Positions 8,076 to 16,370 of a stretch of DNA of 64,000 bases are shown in pieces. Both the position numbers and the translations under genes were made by a program. The stretch comes from Diplonema japonicum (Eukaryota; Euglenozoa; Diplonemea; Diplonemida; Diplonemidae): the NCBI GenBank assembly GCA_964019335.1, contig OZ025654.1, forward strand, positions 496,001-560,000, given 5' to 3'. How positions within the stretch are numbered: position 1 is the stretch's first letter; each line of letters starts with the position of its first letter. Under the pieces are notes generated by a model. The model did no database searches. It saw only the letters and a list, made by a program, of their open reading frames with translations, and was not told the DNA's origin.

Positions 8076-11000
8076 TTAAACAGCGACGATGGCGGCTGCG
8101 GGCACGTTGGTAAACGTGACCTTTACACGATAGGTAGGGGTGGGGTCCTTGGTGTTGCTGAGCAACTTGTGGAGGTTGTTCAAGACCACGTCGCTGGGGT
8201 CTTCGTCACACAGGGTACGCAGCCTGTCAAGGGAGCCGGGCTCTTGGGAGATGATGCTGTAGAAAAGCTTGGTCTGACAGTACTTTTGACAGTCTTCTTG
8301 CATCCCCCATGCATCCTCGAGGTGGGTGAGAAGCTTAGTGGTCTGGAGGTGGTACAGTTTTATTATTCTCTGCGTTGTCGTTTCGAACCAGCTGTCGATG
8401 ACACGCACGAACGGAGCAACAGCTGATCGACCAGCAACACAGCCATCCTCGGTGCAGTCAGCCACTATAGCGAATGTGTTGAATGTAGTAGCATGTGCTG
8501 CGGCTGCGCAAGCCGCTTGCAACGGAAGCCCGAAGGTACTGTGGAAACGGTTTGCTGCCGTCCCGACGTTGCCGTGCAACATGATGCCTGTTGAGAGGCC
8601 GACCTGCATGATACTGGCAGCCCTTCGCTTGAGCTCTGTGGTGAATCGCATTGCAGCAGTCGTGTGCAGCTTACAAGTCTTCGAAGTGTTCCACGAGACG
8701 AAGACACACTCGCCTGTGACGTTCTCAAGCACACCGTCGGTCTGAGCCGCTGCATCTGCGACTGCCCTGATGATCTGATTGTAAGTCGACTCGACACTGT
8801 CCTCTGCTGTCGGGATCATCTTGCACGACGCCACCGTCACCTCCGAGGTGCTTAGTGCAAGTTGGGTCTTCTTGGCAACGTTGTGTGTAATTGTCTTCCG
8901 TTTCTTCTTCCCCTTCCCGTTGCTGCTCGCTGTCGATTCGTTGTCGTTCCCATTTTCGTCAGGAGCCGTGACACCTTCTAGCCTCTCAGACAACCTTTCT
9001 GTGATACATAAATTGAGGTGCACCGTCCCCAGCCCCTTCAGGTCGTGCACCCCGTGGTCGGCAATGATTTTTGATTCCATTTTGCTTTGCATCAATTGTG
9101 CAACAACCTCATCTGTAATGCACACCGTCCCTGCAAAAGCCTTTGCCTCCACCCTTGAGGCTTTGTTTATCGTCGTGCCTCTATAATCGGACCTGCCCGT
9201 CAGTGGGTTTTCTTCCAAAATGGCGGGCCCATAGTGGCAGCCCATTCTGACTCGGATCCCGTTCCACAGTGTGAGCGAAGAGTCTTTGTTGCTGCTTATT
9301 GGGGGGAGGTCCAGCTCCTCGGGCCACGTTTGCTTCACAAGATCTTCCTGCACCCCGCAACAGAACCGCATCGCAGAGAACGGGCACGGAAAGGCGATCA
9401 TGAAGGCGTCGCCGATGGTCTTTACCTCATAACCCTGCTCCGTTTGGCACCATTCACGCATGACCTTGTTGTGCGTCTCCAGTGCTGCGTCCATTCCTTG
9501 AGGAGCCTTGTTCCATAGAGCTGTGGAGCCGACGATGTCGGTGAAAACCAACGCAACATCGCCCTCAGGAGGGCGGACTCTTTTGATGGTCATGCTCCCC
9601 AGAAGCGCGGATGGGACGTAGGCGCGAAACTCGTTCAGGTTCGTAACCATTTTCTCGAACGATTTTTGGATTTCAGACATCTCGTACAAAAGGCTCAGCG
9701 ACTGCTTGCTCCTGTCAAGGTTCATGTGCGACACCTGCTTCATTTCTCGCTTCAGCCTAGATATGGGGCGGGACACCAGACATGAAATCGTGATTCCAAG
9801 AGTCATCAGAATAATGGTAATAAATGTTGCGGCCCCAATGATGGAGTAGCGCGTGTTGTCGACCAGTTTCTTGGCGTCGTTCTTGGAGCTGATGCGGCTA
9901 GAGTAAATGTTTCGGAGGTTGGCCGAGGCGTGCGCGAGGACGTCCTTCACAGACACTGCAAGGACTACGTACCAGTCGATACCCCGAGCGGGCTTGATCC
10001 TCTTGATAGAGACGTACATGTTGTCAACGGACGTGTTGCTGATCATGGTGATGCCCTTCAGGGCAGTCTCGTACCCGCCGGATATGCTCCTGATGCCTAT
10101 TGCGACCTCACTTGTTAGAAGGTCAGGAGCATCGACGTCCTGCTGGACGATAAGACCCCCGTTGATCATCTTGTACGTCACGTTGTGTGATGTGGCCACC
10201 AGCAGGCCTGTGTCGTTGTGGTAGTCCAACAGCCGTGGGTCCGATGTTGCAAACGCGGGAGCTAACCACGAAGCGGCCACTACGATGTACATCCTCCCGC
10301 TCCCCGCGGAATCTCTCAAAAGCCGTGCTATTCTGTTGGTTGACAGCGTCATGTATATCCCCATGAAAATACCCGTGTCCGGGGTCTTCCAGTGTATCGA
10401 TTGCATTAATGTGATACGGTTTTCCGTGGTTGTGAGAGCGAGCCAAAACGGGTCTGGTTCCGTGTACACCCCAAAGTCATAGACAAGCTTGGCAGGGTGC
10501 GCGTTCAAAGTAATGGGAAACAGCCACGTGGGGCCGTGCTGTTCACCTGTGGAACTGTTTATTGCAATGGACGTAGAATGCGTGGAGTTGTGCCCAGGGA
10601 GGCCTGATCCATTGTTATAGTCAATGGAGTACAGTCCCGTGTTGTCATCTCTCCGAACGTTCATGGCGAAGGTTCCATCCACGGAGAAGGCGAGGGACTT
10701 CATTCCCATACCAGAGAGGACACGGACTGAGACAAAGAGCTCGGTGTAGAACTGCGACACCCAATTCCAGCTCGCGATTTCTGCGACAGAGTTGTGCTTT
10801 TGGACAGCAAGGTCGAGCTTTCTACGAAGCTTGTTGGTTTCAAAGGAGAATACCATTATGAAGTCTTCCAGCCTTGAAACGGTCCCTGATTCCATGAGCA
10901 TTACCATGTTTAGACTGGCGTTTACTTCTACTTCGGTGGCGCTTTTTATGCATTGGTCGAAGGCATGATCTCCTGCGTCTTCTGTATTCTTCAGAGCGTC

Positions 11001-11177
11001 ATCACATTGTACTGATGAAAGGGCGGAAACGCAGGTTAGAGCCGTAGCCATGCCTGTGCAGAGAAGGCCGAACAGCAAATGTACTGTACAGAATTTTGAA
11101 TGCGCACCGTTGACTGATATATCGTCATATGAGGTGGCAGATAGAGTGGTTGATGCTTCATATTCATCGTTTTGCAT
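8076..11177 (-). CDS. Receptor-type class III adenylyl cyclase with HAMP-like linker and degenerate second cyclase domain
   Basis: The protein has 1,033 residues from the ATG at 11,177; the frame continues upstream only through a GTG. It has an N-terminal membrane helix (about 32-53), a large extracellular region of Cache-sensor size, a second helix (about 447-470) and a HAMP-like stretch starting SRPISRLKREM. The catalytic domain (about 538-735) shows VFTDIVGST (metal Asp), YEVKTIGDAFM (second metal Asp; Lys typical of ATP specificity) and INKASRVE (transition-state Asn and Arg). This domain looks active. A second cyclase-like domain (about 785-925, with GLSTGIMLHGNVG) lacks the metal Asp residues. 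The layout recalls kinetoplastid receptor cyclases, but that alone does not fix the lineage. Predicted role: cAMP production in response to an external ligand. Confidence 0.88.
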   Translation of the reverse strand: MQNDEYEASTTLSATSYDDISVNGAHSKFCTVHLLFGLLCTGMATALTCVSALSSVQCDDALKNTEDAGDHAFDQCIKSATEVEVNASLNMVMLMESGTVSRLEDFIMVFSFETNKLRRKLDLAVQKHNSVAEIASWNWVSQFYTELFVSVRVLSGMGMKSLAFSVDGTFAMNVRRDDNTGLYSIDYNNGSGLPGHNSTHSTSIAINSSTGEQHGPTWLFPITLNAHPAKLVYDFGVYTEPDPFWLALTTTENRITLMQSIHWKTPDTGIFMGIYMTLSTNRIARLLRDSAGSGRMYIVVAASWLAPAFATSDPRLLDYHNDTGLLVATSHNVTYKMINGGLIVQQDVDAPDLLTSEVAIGIRSISGGYETALKGITMISNTSVDNMYVSIKRIKPARGIDWYVVLAVSVKDVLAHASANLRNIYSSRISSKNDAKKLVDNTRYSIIGAATFITIILMTLGITISCLVSRPISRLKREMKQVSHMNLDRSKQSLSLLYEMSEIQKSFEKMVTNLNEFRAYVPSALLGSMTIKRVRPPEGDVALVFTDIVGSTALWNKAPQGMDAALETHNKVMREWCQTEQGYEVKTIGDAFMIAFPCPFSAMRFCCGVQEDLVKQTWPEELDLPPISSNKDSSLTLWNGIRVRMGCHYGPAILEENPLTGRSDYRGTTINKASRVEAKAFAGTVCITDEVVAQLMQSKMESKIIADHGVHDLKGLGTVHLNLCITERLSERLEGVTAPDENGNDNESTASSNGKGKKKRKTITHNVAKKTQLALSTSEVTVASCKMIPTAEDSVESTYNQIIRAVADAAAQTDGVLENVTGECVFVSWNTSKTCKLHTTAAMRFTTELKRRAASIMQVGLSTGIMLHGNVGTAANRFHSTFGLPLQAACAAAAHATTFNTFAIVADCTEDGCVAGRSAVAPFVRVIDSWFETTTQRIIKLYHLQTTKLLTHLEDAWGMQEDCQKYCQTKLFYSIISQEPGSLDRLRTLCDEDPSDVVLNNLHKLLSNTKDPTPTYRVKVTFTNVPAAAIVAV

Positions 11178-11801
11178 TTTTTTTTTGTTCTCCCCCCGCT
11201 TTTTTATCCTCCCCTCCCCCACCCCCTTTTTTTATTGTCGGGGGGGGGGGGGGGAAGGAGAAAGAATGGGGGAAAATATTTTGTTTGTGCAAAGCCGTTT
11301 TCACCTTTAAAAAAAAAAAAAAAAACCTTGAAGTTAATGAAGGCCCGGTCTGAATCAACCATGAAGAAGAGGGAAGAAAAGAAATGGTAAGGAAAAGGAG
11401 GGGGTGGGGGGAATATTTAACAAAACAAAAATTAGAGTAGACTAAGAGGGATTTAGGTAGTTTTTTTCCCCTCCCCCTTTTTTTATCTTTTTCTTTTTTT
11501 CCACTAGGTTATTACGCGCAATGGAAGGGAGCGTAGGTGAGGGAAAAAAAACTCAATTAACATGCAAACCCCTAAAGCGAAGGTGCTTAAAATAAAAAAT
11601 AAAAAAAAGAAAATGCCCCTTAACACGTACCCTCTGGAAAAAAAGAAAAATGGTGGAGTGCTAACTAGACCCCTAAGTTTTAGAAATGCTGAAAGTCAAA
11701 CCCCGGGTCTCTAGTTAGCAGTTTTCTCAAGAAAAAAAAAATAGATATGTCGCACATGAAAAAAAAAAAAGAGTTTTTTATTAATAGTTTCACAATCTTC
11801 T
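11178..11801. other. Cyclase 5' region and downstream spacer
   Basis: On the gene strand 11,303-11,304 gives AAAG|GTGAAAACGG, identical to the donor-like block of repeat family B. An AG follows at 11,226-11,227 after a C-rich tract, so a 79-nt 5'-UTR intron is possible. 11,312-11,801 is homopolymer-rich and has no gene. Confidence 0.4.
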
Positions 11802-13219
11802 TCACAAGACGCGCTCTTGTTCGCTCGCATCATATGTGAAATTCTCAAAATCGTTGTTTGTCAGACAAGGGGCTCTGGAAACCACCGAGTGGGCGGTCCT
11901 GCCGGAGACAACGTCATTGTACTCCCTGTCTGCCTCGGGAACAAACGGGGCCTGGAAAAAAAAAAAAAAAAAAGAGGCAAAAAAATTAACTTCCCCCGCA
12001 TACCTTGATTTCCTTTCGCACCAGCTTTTCGAAGTCAATGTCCTCGAAGTAAGGGTGCCCTGCCATGTCGTCCGTGCTCTGAATCCTTTTCGTAACATCA
12101 CGCTCAAGGAGCCTGGCGCAGAATTGCTGCCCGGTCAGAGAGATATCTTCCCCTTCAAACGCAACAGGCTTCGTCTAACAAAAAAAAAAAAGTTTTTTTT
12201 TTTTTTTTTATTTTTTTTATTTTTTCATATAAAAATACCAAGATTTCCTCGTACATTTCGTTCATATTTGGGGAATAAAAAGGGACCATGCCGACAACCA
12301 TTTCGTAGAACAAGACTCCCAAGGACCACCAGTCGATTGCTTTGGTGTGAGTCACCCCTAACATGAACTCTGGTGCAAGGTAAGCTGGTGTCCCGCAAAA
12401 TGTGTCAGATTCTTGTTCCTTCCCCGCACGCTTAGCAAGCCCGAAATCTGTAAGACAACAGTTTCCATCTTTATCGAGAACACAGTTTTCGGGCTTTAAG
12501 TCGCGGTATAAAATGGACCTGCTGTGAAGAAACCCTAGTGCGGTCCCGATCTGGGCAGTGTAGAATTTTGCTTGATGCTCTGGGAACTTTCCGGAAGGTG
12601 CATTCGATAGGTGATAGAATATTTCACCGCCCGGTAAATAGTCGAGGACGAGATACAGCTTGTCATCGGTTTGAAAAGCGTTGTGGAGTTTTACAATAAA
12701 TGGGTGAACGGCGGTCATTAGAATGTTCCTTTCTGACTTGGTGTACTCCACCAGGTTTTCCCTCACGATGACAGATTTTGGTAGGCTTTTCATCGCGAGG
12801 GTCATTCCGTCTGACTTTCTCTTCACCTTCACGACTTTGCCGAACGCGCCCTTTCCTATTAACTCCAACAATTCAAAATCGTCGAGACATGTTTTTTTCT
12901 CGGTTTTTGGTTCATGCTCCTGTTCTTCTCCTCCTTTGGAAGCTTTGTGTATTGCTGTTCCCCATTCTTTAAACTCTTCTTCATTCGCGGAGTACAAGAC
13001 ATATGTTTTGGTAAGCCTGCCTCCCTCGATGTGGATGCTTTTTTTTTTAGTGTCGGTGGTGACCGACGTGCCCCGTAGTTCGACGCAGCCAAGGTGTTCT
13101 TCAGCCTTTGATTTATAATAGTGCAAGCTTGCTCCTTTTAACTCAAACCACCGGTCTTGGTCACGCTTCAAAGCACCGCCTCCTGACTTGCGAAGTATAC
13201 CACAGAGTGCTGGCTCCAT
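11802..13219 (-). CDS. PH-domain AGC-family protein kinase (Akt/PKB-like), three exons
   Basis: Exons are 13,219-12,239, 12,174-12,004 and 11,951-11,802, giving 433 residues with all junctions in phase 0. Residues about 5-95 form a PH domain, which binds phosphoinositides or proteins. The kinase domain runs from about 115. It has GKGAFGKVV, Lys144, RDLKPEN (Asp240), DFG (Asp258), and the activation-loop Thr273 in TFCGTPAYLAPE, the usual PDK1 site. The spliced C-terminus supplies the AGC tail: GHPYF, an APFVPEAD segment, and a hydrophobic motif FENFTY (419-424) whose Thr423 matches the Akt Ser473 position. Without splicing the frame ends in Lys/Phe runs from the intron. Upstream, a T-rich tract and CCCAG at 13,269-13,270 precede a leader of 32 A residues. 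Confidence 0.9.
11952..12003 (-). other. Kinase intron 2 (52 nt, GT-AG)
   Basis: On the minus strand the intron starts GTATGC and ends in a run of about 17 T then CCAG. Removing it joins the EIK and APF codons and restores the AGC C-terminal tail. Confidence 0.9.
12175..12238 (-). other. Kinase intron 1 (64 nt, GT-AG)
   Basis: On the minus strand the intron starts GTATTTTTATATG and ends T-run GTTAG. Removal joins MYEEIL to TKPVAFEGEDI, the expected continuation of an AGC kinase C-lobe. Confidence 0.9.
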
Positions 13220-13229
13220 TTTCTTTTCT

Positions 13230-13267
<38 letters not shown>

Positions 13268-13921
13268 CCTGGGAAAAAAATGGATTGTATAAAAAGAAGG
13301 AAAAAAAAAAAAAAAAAAACAAGGGGGAAAAAATCCTTTTTTTTTTTGTTTGGCTTTCTTTTTTTTTTTTTGTTGATTGCACGGATCGCAAGAAAGCGCA
13401 AGGGGGAAAATTAATAAAGTGTTCTTTTTTTTTTTTCTTTTTTTTTCTTTTTGTTTTTCCTCCCGCTGCTATGGTTTTCCTGCTCCCGGCCAAAATGCGC
13501 CAAATCTTTCAATCATTTTTAAAAAAAATAATTTTAAATTCTTTGAATAAAAAAAAAGAATTTATTCAACGACTTATATTGCTCGCGCAAGCACAAAAGA
13601 CAATAAAAGGTTTGAATAAATTATTAAAAAACAAGAAAAAAAAAAGGAAAAAAAAAAAAAAAAAAAAGAGACATTTATAAAAAAGAATAATCTGCTCTAT
13701 TTGCAAAAGATTTGATAACGTTGTTCAGTGCAGGGGAGTGCTCACTTTTCAAGGAAAGAAACAGAAAAGAGAAAAAAAAAAACCTCTTTTTACTCCCTGC
13801 ACAAGTTTCTAGTTTTTCATCTTTATCGCTGTTCCTTTTTCGTTTTTCTCCCTTCCAAGAGTGATGAGGAGAGTGCTCTTGAAAAAAAGAAACTAAAGAA
13901 AAGGTTCAAACGAAAAATAAT
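13220..13921. other. Homopolymer-rich spacer
   Basis: Long T- and A-runs: 32 T at 13,232-13,263, an A-run near 13,302-13,319, and T-runs and A-rich sequence up to about 13,675. It includes the putative kinase leader and acceptor. Open frames here are Lys/Phe runs and not coding. Confidence 0.6.
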
Positions 13922-15466
13922 CTATCTTGTCTCATTTCGCCTCGACGGCCAATTAAACTTTCCGGTTCTGTACCCATACACCCAGTCACAGCGCACTTCA
14001 TTGCAAGACATCTGCGGAACATCCCTACCGAGCCGGGCCTGCAGGAAAGTGGCGAAGCTGTCAAAGACACCAACGGGGTCTTCAAGGGGCGCCTTAGCAG
14101 AAAGGCAAAACCCATAGAGAAAAACAACTCCGGGAACACCACGCCCCCCACAACACACATGAAACACCCGTTTCCTTCTTCGAGTGAATAACCTGTTCTC
14201 CACCTCGAAACACGTAAGAAACAAAATGTCACTATAACACAACGGGTACTTAATACGCTTTTCCCTCTCTGTTGAAAAACACCCCGATGGCAATGCATAG
14301 TACGAGTGGTGAGTAACTTCTGCAGTAATGTCGTTGAACTCAACCACCACAGGCGGTAACACGAATTTCCAGTACACACAATTCAAAAGCCACAGCAAAG
14401 CCAAACCGAAAATCAAGAAAACAGGCGGATCATTCGGTTCCGCGGACAATGGGGGGAAGAGGTACAAAACACTCACCATCACAACTAACAAGGCAGACAG
14501 CATCACAGCGCTTTCCCCGCATAGCGGGTTCCTCGTCAACTCTGTTTTATACCGTGCGTCACACCCTACTTTTTGTACATTTAACGGTAGTGGTGGTGCG
14601 ACACCATTCATTTCAACGTCTTCCAACCTGGGGTATGGTTTGTTCTTCATGAAACCGTCTGTTTTTGTTGCCATTGCGACAGGTACGACTACCCACACCG
14701 CTAGCAAGCACAGCCGAATGAACAAAATCTGCGTTTCAATGTTGTGTATGAAGGAGGCGTCTGCCTGAACAGTATTTTTAAGGTTCGGTACGTCCCACTC
14801 CCACCCCTCCCCTTCGGGTCCGTACAAGGTACCGTTGTGTTCTTCAATTCTTGTTTTTATAGTCAGATGTTCTCTATCCCGTGTTGGAGTGTCCCAACGG
14901 CAGGTTGATGGTGTTGGAAGGTCCACCATGAAGCACACTGGTATCTGGCTTAACGTCGCATTGCAAGACGTGCAGATTATAACCGACTCTGCCATGAACA
15001 GCTGCGACCCATCAGGCTGAAAGAAGGTTGTTATGTTAAAGTTCGTGTTGTAGTCGATGAAGCAGTCTACCGGGATGGTCAGGTAGGCAGGGGGGGACGT
15101 GGCGTTCAGGGTGTGTGAGATGTTGGAACATGTGAGGGATTCCTCTGTGCCATATGTTCGGGAGAGAGTGCTCTGGTAGTCGTTCAAGTGTTTCAAGGGA
15201 GGGCATTGGGTCAACGCTGAGTTAGATGTGACAAATAGAGCAGCCAGCATGAAGTGAGCTCTTCGTACTTTCCCGAGAGCAAGGCTTTGTACAAACCATG
15301 GTGTCAGGAACGACACTGGAAGGATCCACCATACTAATGCTAATGCACTGTTCGCTGCCTCCCGACCTTCTGCCGCCAGGTATAAACAATACGAGGGCAG
15401 CACCATGCTTGACAGGAAGTAGATTGTCCACAACTCTGCCATCAACGTTGGCCTTGTGCATCGCAT
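13922..15466 (-). CDS. Multi-pass membrane protein of an unrecognised family, member 1
   Basis: The 514-residue protein has three hydrophobic segments within the first 85 residues and a Cys/Asn-rich ectodomain (about 95-240). The ectodomain has LTCSNI, IPVDCFIDY, ICTSCNAT, a C-x-WDT motif and a GWEWDV motif. A membrane helix follows (about 255-275), then a linker, two more helices (about 320-370) and a beta-rich cytoplasmic domain ending in ARLGRDVPQ. The same order occurs in 20,091-21,608, 28,625-30,322 and the pseudogene at 23,312-24,360. Several NxT/S sites in the ectodomain support extracellular exposure. The function is unknown; a sensor or transporter-like surface protein is possible. 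ATG at 15,466 or 15,442 could start translation; the first is used. Confidence 0.75.
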   Translation of the reverse strand: MRCTRPTLMAELWTIYFLSSMVLPSYCLYLAAEGREAANSALALVWWILPVSFLTPWFVQSLALGKVRRAHFMLAALFVTSNSALTQCPPLKHLNDYQSTLSRTYGTEESLTCSNISHTLNATSPPAYLTIPVDCFIDYNTNFNITTFFQPDGSQLFMAESVIICTSCNATLSQIPVCFMVDLPTPSTCRWDTPTRDREHLTIKTRIEEHNGTLYGPEGEGWEWDVPNLKNTVQADASFIHNIETQILFIRLCLLAVWVVVPVAMATKTDGFMKNKPYPRLEDVEMNGVAPPLPLNVQKVGCDARYKTELTRNPLCGESAVMLSALLVVMVSVLYLFPPLSAEPNDPPVFLIFGLALLWLLNCVYWKFVLPPVVVEFNDITAEVTHHSYYALPSGCFSTEREKRIKYPLCYSDILFLTCFEVENRLFTRRRKRVFHVCCGGRGVPGVVFLYGFCLSAKAPLEDPVGVFDSFATFLQARLGRDVPQMSCNEVRCDWVYGYRTGKFNWPSRRNETR

Positions 15467-15615
15467 TTCTTTAAAGAATGGGCTACAACATGTTTGTTAC
15501 AGCGTGTGTGTGTGTGTGTTTTTTCCTTCCCTTCTTCCCTCTTTTTTCTTTTTGGGAATTGGAGGAGTAATGGGAATTTAATACAAATGAGAGGGGAAAA
15601 AAGAGTCGTTGATTG

Positions 15616-15722
15616 TTGTTTGTGCACAGCCGTTTTCACCTACAGTAGGGATAAACGGATAAGCTGCCTCATACTCTTTTTTAGCAATAACAATTCTTTT
15701 CAAGGTTTGTATTCTTGTTCCA
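15616..15722. repeat. Dispersed repeat family B copy
   Basis: Closely matches 56,361-56,480: TTTGTGCACAGCCGTTTTCA, a short hairpin (CCGTTT...AAACGG), CAATAACAATTCTTTTCAA and TTGTTCCAGCAA. It lies about 150 bp upstream of the membrane-protein start. On the gene strand TGTAG|GTGAAAACGG is donor-like. Confidence 0.8.
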
Positions 15723-16370
15723 GCAAGAAAAAAAGAAAAGTGAGAAATAGACTTTTCCCCAACGCCCCCCTTTAGGATCTTTTCCTTTTCTTATTTATCA
15801 GAATTCAGAATTAAATTTAAAAAAAGGGGAGGCGGGGGGAGGATACGGTCAAGAAGGGAAGAGAGAATTCTAAAAGAAATCATAAAGACGCGAGCTTGAG
15901 AAGAAAAAGGGTTTTAATAAGAATGAAAAATTTAAAAGCCGATCCATGGTCGATTCTCCGCAAAGTCACAACTAGTGTTTGCACCTCCCTCCCCCCTTTT
16001 TCTTCTTTTCCCAGGGGTTAAAGCACAAACGCATTCCCTACGTAAGCGGCTCTTTATCAGGTCCTGTGACAATTAGAGAACCAACCATTTACCATATTTA
16101 TGTGCCCAAAAGGACTACTTTGAACTATGTAGAACTATGTATGTAACTAAGTAAGATCCGAATATGGGAGGCAACACCCAGTCAGAGTTAAATCAAAACT
16201 GAGTGCAAAAAAAAGGGGGGGTGGGGTTGGGGGGAAGTTAGAAAAAAAATGAAAACACCCCCATTGATATGCCTGTCATAGTCTATGATAGACTGCCCTT
16301 TTTTTTTTCCAGGGAATTCTTATCATGAAGTAGCCAGTGCCAAGGGAAATGAGTTTTTAAAGGAGGGATA
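15723..16370. other. Spacer, no gene seen
   Basis: AT-rich with G- and T-runs. A small hairpin (AGTCTATGATAGACT) lies near 16,280. Nothing else is supported. Confidence 0.45.

Noticed and set aside
13161-13680. Lys/Phe-rich frames in homopolymer tracts
   Set aside because: Translations of A- and T-runs only; the same is true near 37.5-38.2 kb, 55.2-55.7 kb and 56.8-57.1 kb.
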